DNA from: Lentzea guizhouensis
GTDB lineage: Bacteria; Actinomycetota; Actinomycetes; Mycobacteriales; Pseudonocardiaceae
Length of the DNA stretch: 64,000 nucleotides
Direction of reading: 5' to 3'
Assembly (NCBI RefSeq): GCF_001701025.1
Contig: NZ_CP016793.1
Location: forward strand, 6,882,001 to 6,946,000
The stretch's first letter is position 1; every line of letters begins with the position of its first letter. Below, in pieces: positions 32,899-41,753 of this stretch. The translations under genes were made by a program, and so were the position numbers. Below the pieces are notes generated by a model. That model saw only the letters and a program-made list of their open reading frames with translations. It had not been told where the DNA came from and searched no databases.

Positions 32899-34056
32899 AT
32901 GCGCGTTGTCGTGGTGTCCGGCGGCGATCCCGGCCATGTCGTGCCGGCGATCGCTCTGTGCCTGCGTTTCCTCGCGGCCGGGGATGACCCGGTCCTGCTC
33001 ACCGGAGACCGCTGGGTCGACGCCGCCACCCGTGAGGGGATCCAGGCGTCGACGGTCGCCGGTCTGGCCCTGAGCGACCTGCGCGGTGAGGCGGACCTCG
33101 GCCGGGCGCTGCACGACCAGGCCGCGACCCTGGCCTGCGCGCTCACCCCGCAGCTCGCCGCGCTCGCACCCGACCTGGTGGTGTGCGACGTCCTGGCGCT
33201 GGGTGCGAGCATGGCCGCGGAGCTGCTGAGGGTGCCGTGGGCGCAGCTGTCACCGCATCCGCTCTACGAACCGTCGAAGGGCCTGCCGCCGATGGGCAGC
33301 GGGCTCGCGGCCGGGGTTGGGGTGCGCGGCAGGCTCCGGGACGCGGTGCTGCGGGCGTTGACGGCCAGGTCGATCCGTGAGGGCGAGCGGCAACGGGCCG
33401 TGGTGCGGCGCAGGATCGGGCTGAGCGGCAGAGGGGCGGGACCGGTGGCGCGGCTGATCGCGACGTTGCCCGCGTTGGAGGTGCCGCGACCGGACTGGCC
33501 CGCCAACGCGCACGTGGTCGGGCCGCTGCTCTGGGAGGCGAGCCAGGAGGTGATGACGCCGCCGCCGGGTGACGCGCCGTTGGTGATGATCGCGCCCTCG
33601 ACGGCGTGGACCGGGGCGGCCGGGATGGCCGAGATGACGCTGGAAGCGGTGGCGGGACTCGGTGTCCGGGCGGTGGTGTCGACGTTCGCGCCGCCGCCGG
33701 AGACGTTGCCGGAGTGGGCGCGGTCGGGACCGGGCCGGCAGGACGAGCTGCTGCGGGAGGCCGCGGTGCTGGTCTGCGGTGGTGGGCACGGGATGCTCGT
33801 CAAGGCGTTGCGGTCGGCGGTGCCGGTCGTGGTCGTGCCCGGCGGCGGTGACCAGTGGGAGATGGCGAACCGGGTCGCGCGCCAGGGCAGCGGGGTGATC
33901 GTCCGTCCGGCCACTGTGGACGGTCTGCGGGCGGCGGTGGCGCGCGTCCTGGGAGATTCGTCGTTCGACAAAGCGGCGGCTGAGGCGGCGGCGAGTGGTG
34001 GAGATGTTCGAGATCCTGTTGAAGTATGTCGTACAGCGTTGAGTCTTGCGCGATGA
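32899..34056 (+). CDS. Glycosyltransferase, GT-B (UGT/MGT-like)
   Basis: A 385-residue GT-B glycosyltransferase. Starts MRVVVVSGGDPGHVVPAI, the acceptor-side Rossmann fold with a glycine-rich loop and catalytic-type histidine; the donor side has VCGGGHGMLVKALRSAVPVVVVP followed by GGDQWEMANR, the nucleotide-sugar motif. Resembles macrolide- and antibiotic-modifying transferases (EryCIII/MGT type). The ATG at 32899 is preferred to an in-frame ATG 11 codons upstream. Acceptor unknown; there is no biosynthetic cluster around it. Confidence 0.88.
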   Translation: MRVVVVSGGDPGHVVPAIALCLRFLAAGDDPVLLTGDRWVDAATREGIQASTVAGLALSDLRGEADLGRALHDQAATLACALTPQLAALAPDLVVCDVLALGASMAAELLRVPWAQLSPHPLYEPSKGLPPMGSGLAAGVGVRGRLRDAVLRALTARSIREGERQRAVVRRRIGLSGRGAGPVARLIATLPALEVPRPDWPANAHVVGPLLWEASQEVMTPPPGDAPLVMIAPSTAWTGAAGMAEMTLEAVAGLGVRAVVSTFAPPPETLPEWARSGPGRQDELLREAAVLVCGGGHGMLVKALRSAVPVVVVPGGGDQWEMANRVARQGSGVIVRPATVDGLRAAVARVLGDSSFDKAAAEAAASGGDVRDPVEVCRTALSLAR

Positions 34057-34067
34057 GAGCGCTTCCA
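34054..34067. promoter_or_regulatory. Imperfect LacI-type operator upstream of secreted glycoside hydrolase
   Basis: TGAGAGCGCTTCCA shares the central GAGCGCT core of the palindromes at 840 and 52707 with one arm degenerate. It overlaps the TGA stop of the glycosyltransferase, 13 bases before the hydrolase start. If functional it would sit over the promoter or start site. Confidence 0.4.
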
Positions 34068-34080
34068 CTTCGATGGGTGT

Positions 34081-37000
34081 ATGCGCGGGTCAATGACGAT
34101 GCTCGTGGTGGCGGCGGTGGTGGTCTCGACCGCCTCGCCGGCGGTGGCACAGCGTGATCGTGCCGCGGTGCCCGGCCTGTACCCGTCGGTCGGTGCCGGG
34201 ACGAACTTCCTCAACCACGCCGAGCTGCTCGGCGACATGCCGGAACCTGCCTGGTACGAGGCGAACATCCCGTTCGTCGACCTGCCGGACCGGGAGATCC
34301 GCGACACCTACTACTACCGCTGGCGGACCTACCGCGAGGCGCTGAAGAACACCGGCCCAAAAGACGGCTGGATCGTCTCGGAGTTCCTCGGCCCGGTCGG
34401 CTACTCGGCACCGAACGGCGGCATCGTCGCCGCAGCCGGGCACCACGTCTACGAGGGCCGCTGGCTGCGCGACCACCGCTACCTCGACGACTACGTGGAC
34501 TACTGGCTGCGCGGATCGGGTTCCGGACCCAAGCCCGCGACCGACTTCCTCAACAAGAACACCACCGACTGGGCACACCAGTACTCGTTCTGGGCCGCCG
34601 ACGCCGTGGCCGCCCGCGCCGCGGTCGACGGCAGGCAGTCCTTCGCGACCGACCGGCTGCCCGAGCTGGTCCGGCAGTGGCAGCGCTGGTCACCGCAGTT
34701 CAACGCCGACCTCGGCCTGTACTGGCAGACCCCGGTGTGGGACGCCATGGAGTACACGGCGAGCTCCTACCAGAGCCCCGACCCGTACCACGGCGGTGAC
34801 GGGTTCCGCCCGACGCTGAACGCCTACCAGTACGGCGACGCGCGGGCCATCGCGCAGCTGTTCCGGGCCCGCGGTGACGTCACGTCCGCCCGCCAGTACG
34901 AACAGGCCGCGGATGCGTTGCAGCGCAACCAGGAACGCTGGCTGTGGGACGACGCGGCCAAGTTCTACAAGCACGTCATGCGCGACGACAACCCCGGCCG
35001 CACGAAGCTCGCGGACCGCGAGGCGATCGGGTTCGTGCCGTGGTACTTCCACATGGCACCCGCCGCGAACAGCGCCGCGTGGGCCCAGCTGACCGACCCG
35101 CAGGGCTTCGCGGCCACCTACGGCCCGACCACCGCCGAACGCCGCAGCCCGTACTTCATGCGGGAGGCGCTCAACGGCTGCTGCCGCTGGAACGGCCCGA
35201 GCTGGCCCTACGCCACCAGCCAGACCCTGACGGCGCTCGCGAACCTGTTGATCGACTACCCGTCGCAGCCCTACGTGGACCGTGACGACTACCTGTCGGT
35301 GTTGCGCGGTTATGCCTTGACCCAGCGCAAGGACGGCCGGCCGTACGTCGCCGAGGCGCACCACCCCGACGAGAACCGGTGGCTCTACGACGGCAAGGGG
35401 CACAGCGAGGACTACAACCACTCGACGTTCAACGACAACGTGCTGTCCGGTCTGCTCGGCATCCGTCCGCAGCTCGGCAACACGGTGTCGATCGCGCCGC
35501 TGGCTCCGGCGAGCTGGACGCACTTCGCCGTCGAGAACGTGCCGTACCACGGTCACAACCTCACGGTGCTCTGGGACCGTGATGGCACTCGTTACGGCAA
35601 GGGCGCCGGTTTGCGCGTGTGGCTCGACGGCAGGCTCACACACACGCAGCCGAACCTCGCTGCTGTTCGTTTGACGATTCCGTCGCGTGCGTCTGCGGAA
35701 CTGCCTTCGGTGGTCGACGACTTCGCGAACGTGAGCCAAACGGGTTTTCCGACCGCACGGGCATCGTTCAGCTACAGCGCCGACCCGCCCACGAAGGCGA
35801 TCGACGGTCAGGACTTCCACCTCGACGTGCCCGGCACCCGCTGGACCTCCTACGGCAGCCCGAACGCGGCGGACTGGCTGGAGGTCGACCTCGGGGCGCC
35901 GGCGCCGATCTCCGATCTGCGGGTGACCTTCTACGACGACGGCGGGGGAGTGCGGGTGCCCACCGCGTTCGACCTGCAGTACCGGGGGACGGACGGGGTG
36001 TGGCGGGACGTACCGGGCCAGCAACGCACTCCCGCCGTTCCGGTGGCACGTCAGGTGAACCGCGTGCTGGTGCAACCGGCGTTGACCACCGACCGGGTGC
36101 GGATCCTGCCGCGCCGCGCCGATGGCGGGGCAGTGGGGATCACGGCGTTCTCGTCGGTGCGGCCCGAGGTGCCCGGCTTGACGGCGTCACTGCCTGATCT
36201 CGCTGTTCGAGCCGGCGCCGCTGTCGAGGTGTCTACGACCGTGACGGCACAGCGGGCGATGCGTGGTGTGCGGGCGTCGCTCGCGGTGCCTGCCGGGTGG
36301 AACGCCGTGCCGCTCAGTTCCGCCACGGCCGCACAGCTCGCGCCTGGCCGGAGTCTGGTGACCAGGTGGCGGGTGACGGCTCCGGCGGGGTTGGCGCTCG
36401 GTGAACGAGCTCCGGTTCGGGTGCTCGCCACGGCGTCGAGTGCTGCCGGGGTGAGCTCGGCGGTGGCTTCGGCGCAGTCCGTCTTCGACCCCGCCGACTA
36501 CGCAACCGTGCTGTGGGACGACACCTTCGACACCGACCGGCTCGGTTCGTACCGGGTGGACGGGCCGTTCGGTGAGGCGTCGCCGTCGTTGCGAGTGGGC
36601 GACGGCGTGCTCACGGCGAGCGCTTCGAGTCGTAGCGGTGCGGTGCTGGCCGCGCCGGTCGCCGGCAGCGCGCGGGGCACGGCGGTGGTGGTCGAGCCGC
36701 GGTCGTTCGCGGGGTCGGCACCGGAGGACAGCCTGTTCCTCGGCCAGACCGCCGGCAACCGCGACTTCGCGCTGGCGTGGTTCAACAACGCGGGCAAGGC
36801 GTCCGGTGTGGACGTGACCGTGGGCGGCGTCCGCCGGGGCGACGAGGCCACCGGCGGCTGCTGCGCGACCTTGACCTGGGCACCGGGCGACCGGCTCGCC
36901 GTGGTGCTGCAGGACGGGCGGTTGACCAGCTGGCAGCAGCACGACGGCCGGTGGTCGTTGCTGCGGTCGGCGCCGATCGGGTCCGTGGTGGACCCCGCGG

Positions 37001-37095
37001 TGGTGGCGCAGTGGGCACCGGCGCTCGGCCTCCGGCTGGACGCGGGGTCGTTGGTGGTCGACCGGTTCACGGTGTGGGGCCGGTCAGGGCAGTAG
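34081..37095 (+). CDS. Large secreted glycoside hydrolase (MGH1/GH63-like) with carbohydrate-binding domains
   Basis: A 1004-residue secreted enzyme. Signal peptide at 1-23 (MLVVAAVVVSTASPAVA). Residues ~60-480 form an (alpha/alpha)6-barrel of the GH63/MGH1-like type (NGPSWPYATSQTLTAL, HSEDYNHSTFNDNVLSGL). Residues ~535-695 look like a discoidin (F5/8C, CBM32-like) domain (TRWTSYGSPNAADWLEVDLG), ~700-790 like a NEW3/Ig-like domain, and ~800-1004 like a LamG-type sandwich. Likely attacks an exopolysaccharide or plant glycan; specificity unknown. The start is uncertain among three nearby ATGs (34081, 34093, 34099); no clear ribosome site. A LacI-type site precedes it. Confidence 0.85.
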   Translation: MRGSMTMLVVAAVVVSTASPAVAQRDRAAVPGLYPSVGAGTNFLNHAELLGDMPEPAWYEANIPFVDLPDREIRDTYYYRWRTYREALKNTGPKDGWIVSEFLGPVGYSAPNGGIVAAAGHHVYEGRWLRDHRYLDDYVDYWLRGSGSGPKPATDFLNKNTTDWAHQYSFWAADAVAARAAVDGRQSFATDRLPELVRQWQRWSPQFNADLGLYWQTPVWDAMEYTASSYQSPDPYHGGDGFRPTLNAYQYGDARAIAQLFRARGDVTSARQYEQAADALQRNQERWLWDDAAKFYKHVMRDDNPGRTKLADREAIGFVPWYFHMAPAANSAAWAQLTDPQGFAATYGPTTAERRSPYFMREALNGCCRWNGPSWPYATSQTLTALANLLIDYPSQPYVDRDDYLSVLRGYALTQRKDGRPYVAEAHHPDENRWLYDGKGHSEDYNHSTFNDNVLSGLLGIRPQLGNTVSIAPLAPASWTHFAVENVPYHGHNLTVLWDRDGTRYGKGAGLRVWLDGRLTHTQPNLAAVRLTIPSRASAELPSVVDDFANVSQTGFPTARASFSYSADPPTKAIDGQDFHLDVPGTRWTSYGSPNAADWLEVDLGAPAPISDLRVTFYDDGGGVRVPTAFDLQYRGTDGVWRDVPGQQRTPAVPVARQVNRVLVQPALTTDRVRILPRRADGGAVGITAFSSVRPEVPGLTASLPDLAVRAGAAVEVSTTVTAQRAMRGVRASLAVPAGWNAVPLSSATAAQLAPGRSLVTRWRVTAPAGLALGERAPVRVLATASSAAGVSSAVASAQSVFDPADYATVLWDDTFDTDRLGSYRVDGPFGEASPSLRVGDGVLTASASSRSGAVLAAPVAGSARGTAVVVEPRSFAGSAPEDSLFLGQTAGNRDFALAWFNNAGKASGVDVTVGGVRRGDEATGGCCATLTWAPGDRLAVVLQDGRLTSWQQHDGRWSLLRSAPIGSVVDPAVVAQWAPALGLRLDAGSLVVDRFTVWGRSGQ

Positions 37096-37298
37096 CACCT
37101 CGAAGACCTTCCGCAGGGTGGTCGTCAGCTCCTCCTCGCCGGCCGCGGTGAGGGTGGAGCTGCCGATCACCCCGCGCGGCAACCAGAACCCGGCGATCAC
37201 CGAGAGGACCACCGCCGCTGTGCCGCGGGACTGCGGCGCGACCTCGTGCAGGTGCGCCTCGACGTGCTTCTCGATGCCCGCGCCCAGGATCGCCCGGC
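37084..37298 (-). pseudogene. Remnant of a TetR-family regulator (C-terminal 70 residues)
   Basis: On the minus strand an open stretch reads ILGAGIEKHVEAHLHEVA, then GTAAVVLSVIAGFWLPRG and TTTLRKVFEVLLP, then TGA. This matches the last helices of TetR-type regulators. No start or HTH remains; the frame runs straight into the SDR remnant at ~37296, indicating a deletion joining two broken genes. Confidence 0.65.
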
Positions 37299-37605
37299 GA
37301 GGTCGACGTGCTGGTGAACAACGCGGGCGGCTGCGCCCACGAAGGCTGGACGGACGCGACCCCGGACCAGTGACGGGACGTGTACGACGCCGACGTGATC
37401 TCCGCGGTCAGGATGATCCAGCGGTTTGTGCCCGGCATGCGCGCCCGCGGGTGGGGCCGGGTGATCCAGATCGGCGGTGGCCTCGGCTCGCAGCCGCTCG
37501 CGGTCCAGCCCACTACAGCGCCACTCTCGCCGCCCGTCGCAACCTCGTCAGCCCGTACGCGGACGACGTGAGCGGCGCGACGATCCGCGTGGACGGCGGC
37601 GGCCA
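37296..37605 (+). pseudogene. Remnant of a short-chain dehydrogenase
   Basis: Plus-strand sequence encodes GEVDVLVNNAGGCAHEGW, then ATPDQ, a TGA in place of the expected tryptophan, then DVYDADVISAVRMIQRFVPG and GRVIQIGGGLGSQ. A frame change follows (HYSATLAARRNL), then an internal deletion, then YADDVSGATIRVDGGG. These are the central and C-terminal SDR segments. N-terminus lost, one nonsense codon and at least one indel: a clear pseudogene. Confidence 0.75.
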
Positions 37606-37632
37606 TCAGGTCCGTGGTCTGAGTCCGACGTT

Positions 37633-37646
37633 GACTGTCGACAGTC
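37633..37646. promoter_or_regulatory. GntR autoregulatory operator candidate
   Basis: GACTGTCGACAGTC is a perfect 14-base palindrome 15 bases before the GntR start. Related words (TTGACAGTCGAA, CGACTGTTGACA) recur before the transporter gene at 38523-38586, linking the regulator to that operon. Confidence 0.6.
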
Positions 37647-37661
37647 GGTTACGATCAGTGC

Positions 37662-38318
37662 GTGAGCACCGACGCGCTGCCCAGCCTCGACCGGACGACC
37701 CTGCGGGAACGAGCCCTGGTCGCGCTGCGGTCCGCGATCTTCTCCGGCCAGTACGCCCCAGGTGACCACCTCGGTGAGGTGGAGATCGCCTCCCGCATGT
37801 CGATCAGCCGCGGCACCGTCCGCGAGGCACTCCGCCACCTCGAACAGGAAGGCCTGGTCACGGCCGGCCTGCGCGGCATGCTCCGGGTGCGGACCCTGTC
37901 GCCGGCCGAGGTGAGCGAGCTGTACCGGGTGCGGGGCGCCCTTGAGGCGCTGGCGGTGACCGAACTGATCGCCTCGCCGCGGCGCTCGGAGGCGGTCCCG
38001 GCGCTGGAGGCTGCGCTGGCGCGGCTGGACGCGGCCGGCACACTGGCCGAGCAGATCGACCTCGACCTGGGCTTTCACGCCTTGCTGTGCGAGCTGTCGG
38101 GGAACTCGATGCTGCTGAGCGCGTGGCGGCACCTGGAAGGGCCGACGCGGGTGGTCGTGATGAGCGCGGCGGCGGGGCAGGACCGCGAGGTGACGCTGTC
38201 GGCTGACCACCACCGGCCGATCGTGCGCGCGGTCGAGCAGGGGGACGCGGAGGCGGCGCGGGGCGTGATCGACGGGCACATGAGGGAAGCGGCGGAGAGG
38301 CTGGCCGCAAAGGCCTGA
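37662..38318 (+). CDS. GntR-family (FadR subfamily) regulator
   Basis: A 218-residue regulator. Winged helix at residues ~15-75 (GEVEIASRMSISRGTVREAL), FCD domain at ~85-215 with the metal-type histidines (DLGFHALLCELSGN, ADHHRPIVRAV). GTG start at 37662. It lies upstream of, and in line with, the transporter/transketolase/SDR operon, separated by 288 bases that contain no gene but carry operator-like repeats. Probably represses that operon until a pathway acid or sugar binds. Confidence 0.9.
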   Translation: MSTDALPSLDRTTLRERALVALRSAIFSGQYAPGDHLGEVEIASRMSISRGTVREALRHLEQEGLVTAGLRGMLRVRTLSPAEVSELYRVRGALEALAVTELIASPRRSEAVPALEAALARLDAAGTLAEQIDLDLGFHALLCELSGNSMLLSAWRHLEGPTRVVVMSAAAGQDREVTLSADHHRPIVRAVEQGDAEAARGVIDGHMREAAERLAAKA

Positions 38319-38522
38319 CCTGGGCCGGGACGCGGGCCGGGCCGCGGGCTTCGGAGGGCGGAGCCGGTGGCCGGGGTTGACGCGGGGCGGTTTCCGAGGC
38401 CTGTGATGCGTCGGCTTCCGGCGGCGTGCGGCGTGGTCCCGTGACGACCCAACCAGGCTGCGGGACCCGTGCGACCCACCGGTCACAGCGCTGACCTCCA
38501 CCCGCGTCCATCCCAATGTCGG

Positions 38523-38540
38523 GTGTTGACAGTCGAACAC
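38523..38540. promoter_or_regulatory. Operator candidate 1 upstream of MHS transporter
   Basis: GTGTT, eight bases, AACAC, with the internal TTGACAGTCGA shared with the GntR site at 37633. Lies in the 288-base gene-free gap 38319-38606; the first 200 bases of that gap show nothing recognisable. Confidence 0.5.
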
Positions 38541-38573
38541 CGAAAGCCGCAGACTCGCTCCCAACACTCGACT

Positions 38574-38586
38574 GTTGACACTCAAC
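38574..38586. promoter_or_regulatory. Operator candidate 2 upstream of MHS transporter
   Basis: GTTGACACTCAAC is a perfect 13-base dyad ending eight bases before the AAGGAGG ribosome site of the transporter, so a bound repressor would block expression. Confidence 0.5.
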
Positions 38587-38606
38587 ACTGAGCAAGGAGG
38601 CTCGGC

Positions 38607-39935
38607 GTGGCGAGTTCAGCTCTTCCGCACAGGATCAGCGAGGGCAGTCCCCAGAAGATGCGCGTCGCGGTGGGTTGCGGGATCGGCGCGACCATCGAGA
38701 CCTACGACTTCATCGGGTTCGGGACGGCCGCGGCGCTCTACTTCGGGCAGGCGTTCTTCCCCGAGTCCGATCCGCTCTCGGCGTCGTTGCTCTCCTTCGC
38801 CACGCTGGGCATCGGGTTCGCGGTGCGGCCGTTGGGCGGCATCATCGCCGGGCACCTGGGGGACCGGATCGGGCGCAAGCCGGTGCTGGTGGCGTCGTTG
38901 TTGCTGATGGGGGTGGCGACGGTGCTGATCGGGTGCCTGCCTACCTACGAGACGGTCGGGGTGCTGGCGCCGGTGTTGCTCGTGGCCGTGCGGGTGGTGC
39001 AGGGGCTCGCGTTCGGTGCCGAGTGGGGTGGCGCGATCCTCATGACGTTCGAGCACGCGCCCGGACGCAAGAAGGGCCTGTACACCGGCATAACGCAGGC
39101 CGGGTTCCCGGTCGGGTTGCTGCTCGCGAACGTGGCGTTCCTGTTCAGCGCGCCGTTGCCGGGGACGTGGGCGTGGCGGGTGCCGTTCCTGTTGTCCGCG
39201 GTGCTGATCGTGGTGGGGATCCTGATCCGGCTGAAGATCGACGAGTCGCCGGAGTTCGAGGAGCTCAAGGAGTCCGGGCAACGGGCGAAGAACCCGTTGT
39301 GGGAGGTCGTGCGGGACGACTGGCGCAACGTGCTGCGCGCGTTCTGCCTGCGGATCGCGGAGACGGCCGGGTACGCGGTGTCGGTGACGTTCATGTTGTC
39401 CTACCTCAAGATGGGCGACGAGCCGTTGGTGTCGGGATCGGTCAGCCTGTTCGCGCTCACGGCCGCTGCCGCTGTCGGCATCGCGGCGACGACGTTGTGG
39501 GGGCACGCGTCGGACTCCTTCGGGCGCAGGCCGATCTACGTGCTGGGGTGCGTGATCACGGTGTTGTGGGGTGTTCCGCTGTTCCTGACGGTCAACACCG
39601 GGGTGGCGGCGCTGGTGGTGGCCGCGTTCGTCGTCAGCTACGCGATCTGCCAGAACTCGCTGGCCGGCGTGCAGGGCGCGTGGTTCTCGGAGCTGTTCGA
39701 CGCCAGGACCCGCACGGCCGGTGTGTCGCTGGCCTACCAGATCTCGGCGGTCGTCTCCGGGTTCACGCCGCTGATCGCGACCGCTCTGTACGCGGGCACC
39801 GGGTGGGTCGGGCCGGCGGTGCTGTTCTCCGCCTACGGGCTGCTGGGCCTGGTCGCCGCGGTGGTCACCAGGGAGACGTGGGGACCGGCCCAGAGGAGGA
39901 ACGTGTTGGTGCAGAAGGAGAAGGCTGTTGTCTGA
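38607..39935 (+). CDS. MFS transporter, MHS family
   Basis: A 442-residue carrier with the MHS signature: GATIETYDFIGFGTAAALYF, GGIIAGHLGDRIGRKPVL and later WGHASDSFGRRPIYVLG. GTG start with AAGGAGG six bases upstream. Its end overlaps the next gene by eight bases, so it is part of a transporter-transketolase-SDR transcript. MHS carriers take up carboxylates such as dicarboxylates, shikimate and sugar acids. The substrate here would feed the split transketolase, but it is unknown. Confidence 0.9.
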   Translation: MASSALPHRISEGSPQKMRVAVGCGIGATIETYDFIGFGTAAALYFGQAFFPESDPLSASLLSFATLGIGFAVRPLGGIIAGHLGDRIGRKPVLVASLLLMGVATVLIGCLPTYETVGVLAPVLLVAVRVVQGLAFGAEWGGAILMTFEHAPGRKKGLYTGITQAGFPVGLLLANVAFLFSAPLPGTWAWRVPFLLSAVLIVVGILIRLKIDESPEFEELKESGQRAKNPLWEVVRDDWRNVLRAFCLRIAETAGYAVSVTFMLSYLKMGDEPLVSGSVSLFALTAAAAVGIAATTLWGHASDSFGRRPIYVLGCVITVLWGVPLFLTVNTGVAALVVAAFVVSYAICQNSLAGVQGAWFSELFDARTRTAGVSLAYQISAVVSGFTPLIATALYAGTGWVGPAVLFSAYGLLGLVAAVVTRETWGPAQRRNVLVQKEKAVV

Positions 39936-40752
39936 GCGAGTGCGCCGGCTCGAGGAGTCGGCACGACGCATCCGGAAGTACGCCCTCGACATGGGCGAGG
40001 TGCAGGGGCAGGGCTACATCGGCCAGGCGCTGGGTGTGGCCGACGTGCTGGCCGTGGTGTACGGCGACCAGCTGCGGTTCCGCGCCCACGACCCGGAGTG
40101 GGAGGGCCGCGACCGGTTCCTGCTCTCCATCGGGCACTACGCCATCGCCCTGTACGCGGCGCTCGCCGAGGCCGGTGTCCTCGACGTGGCCGAGCTGGAG
40201 ACCTACGGCTGCGACAACTCGCGGCTGCCGATGTCCGGGATGGCGTCCTGCACGCCCGGCATGGAGATCTCCGGCGGCTCGCTCGGGCACGGGCTGGGCG
40301 TCGCCACCGGGATGGCGCTCGGCCTGCGGTACCGGGGTAGCGGTGCACGGGTGTTCACCCTGCTGAGCGACGGCGAGCTGGACGAGGGCTCGACCTGGGA
40401 GGCCGCGCTGGCGTGCGCCCACCACGGGCTGAGCAACGTGACCGCCGTCGTGGACGTCAACGCGCTGCAGGCCGACGGACCGACCGCGGGCGTGTTGCGC
40501 ACGGAACCGTTGGTGGACAAGTGGAAGGCGTTCGGCTGGCGGGCGTTGCGGGTCGACGGCAACGACGTCGCCGCCCTGGTCGCCGCGTTCGACGAGCTCG
40601 CCGAGCCGGGCGAGAAGCCCGCCGTGCTCCTCTGCGACACCAGGGTCGGCCGCGGCGTGCCGTTCTTCGAGACCAGGCCCAAAGCCCACTTCATGCCCGT
40701 CGAGGAGCACGAGTGGCAGCTCGCCCGCGAGGCGCTGGAGGTTCCCGCATGA
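39928..40752 (+). CDS. Transketolase, N-terminal (ThDP-binding) subunit
   Basis: A 274-residue split-type transketolase subunit. It binds ThDP/Mg through SDGELDEGSTWEAA and VVDVNALQADG, and has the GGSLGHGLGVATGMALG loop. TTG start, supported by AAGGAG seven bases before it and by overlap with the transporter gene; a GTG four codons on is the alternative. It works only with the C-terminal subunit encoded next (ATGA overlap). Split transketolases occur in several dedicated catabolic routes (for example apulose-phosphate or sulfosugar cleavage); no kinase or isomerase gene is present here. Confidence 0.92.
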   Translation: MSERVRRLEESARRIRKYALDMGEVQGQGYIGQALGVADVLAVVYGDQLRFRAHDPEWEGRDRFLLSIGHYAIALYAALAEAGVLDVAELETYGCDNSRLPMSGMASCTPGMEISGGSLGHGLGVATGMALGLRYRGSGARVFTLLSDGELDEGSTWEAALACAHHGLSNVTAVVDVNALQADGPTAGVLRTEPLVDKWKAFGWRALRVDGNDVAALVAAFDELAEPGEKPAVLLCDTRVGRGVPFFETRPKAHFMPVEEHEWQLAREALEVPA

Positions 40753-41735
40753 GCACCCCGACCAAGAGGCTCACCACGTCGGCGATGATCGCGTCGTTCG
40801 CCGACGAGGGTCAGCGCACCGCGAAGGCGCCGTTCGGGCAGGCCCTGGTCCGGCTCGCCCGGGAACGCACGGACGTCGTCGGCCTGTCCGCCGACCTCGC
40901 CAAGTACACCGACATGCACGTGTTCCGCGACGCGTTCCCCGAGCGGTTCTTCCAGATGGGCATGGCCGAGCAGGTCATGCTCGGCGCCGCGGCGGGTCTC
41001 GCCGAGGTGGGCCTGGTGCCGTTCGCGTCGACCTACTCGGTGTTCGCCACCCGGCGCGCGTACGACTTCCTGTGCCTCGACATCGCCGAACCGTCGCTCA
41101 ACGTCAACGTCGTCGGCGCGCTGCCCGGTCTCACCACCGGGTACGGGCCGAGCCACCAGGCCACCGAGGACCTCGCGATCCTGCGCGGCATGCCGAACCT
41201 GACGATCGTCGACCCGTGCGACTCGGTCGACATCGAACAGGCCGTGCCGGCCCTGGCCGCAACCCCCGGCCCCACCTACATGAGGTTGTTGCGCGGCAAC
41301 GTGCCGACGGTGCTCGACGAGTACGACTACACCTTCGAGCTCGGCAAGGCCGCTCTGCTGCGACCGGGCCGGGACGTGCTCATGATCTCCACCGGGCTGA
41401 TGACGATGCGTGCTCTGCAAGCGGCACAACGGCTCGAGCGCGACCACATCGACGTGGCCGTGCTGCACACGCCGACGATCAAGCCGTTCGACACCGCGGC
41501 GGTGCTGCGGGAGACGGCGGGGGACCGGCTGGTGGTCACGCTGGAGAACCACTCGGTGGTCGGCGGCCTCGCCGAGTCCGTCGCGTCCTGCCTGGCGTTC
41601 GCGGGCCGGGGCAGGCGGATCGTGCCGGTCGCGTTGCCGGACGAGTTCCTCGCCGCGGGCGCACTGCCCACCCTGCACGACCGCTACGGCCTGTCCGTCG
41701 ACGCCGTCACCGCTCGCGTCCGCGCCGAACTCTGA
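40749..41735 (+). CDS. Transketolase, C-terminal subunit
   Basis: A 328-residue subunit with the pyrimidine-binding domain (FFQMGMAEQVMLGAAAGLAE, carrying the ThDP-activating glutamate) and the transketolase C-terminal domain (LITHPT-like VAVLHTPTIKPFD). It completes the active site with the preceding subunit. Start ATG overlaps the previous stop. The acceptor and donor sugars cannot be inferred from sequence alone. Confidence 0.92.
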   Translation: MSTPTKRLTTSAMIASFADEGQRTAKAPFGQALVRLARERTDVVGLSADLAKYTDMHVFRDAFPERFFQMGMAEQVMLGAAAGLAEVGLVPFASTYSVFATRRAYDFLCLDIAEPSLNVNVVGALPGLTTGYGPSHQATEDLAILRGMPNLTIVDPCDSVDIEQAVPALAATPGPTYMRLLRGNVPTVLDEYDYTFELGKAALLRPGRDVLMISTGLMTMRALQAAQRLERDHIDVAVLHTPTIKPFDTAAVLRETAGDRLVVTLENHSVVGGLAESVASCLAFAGRGRRIVPVALPDEFLAAGALPTLHDRYGLSVDAVTARVRAEL

Positions 41736-41753
41736 GCTTTGGAGGAACTTCGC

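Noticed and set aside
32899..37095. Natural-product cluster suggested by the glycosyltransferase and the SARP-like gene
   Set aside because: No PKS, NRPS, terpene or RiPP core gene is in the window.
38319..38522. Hidden small gene between GntR and MHS transporter
   Set aside because: Frames here lack start signals and protein-like composition; only operator-like repeats appear, after 38522.
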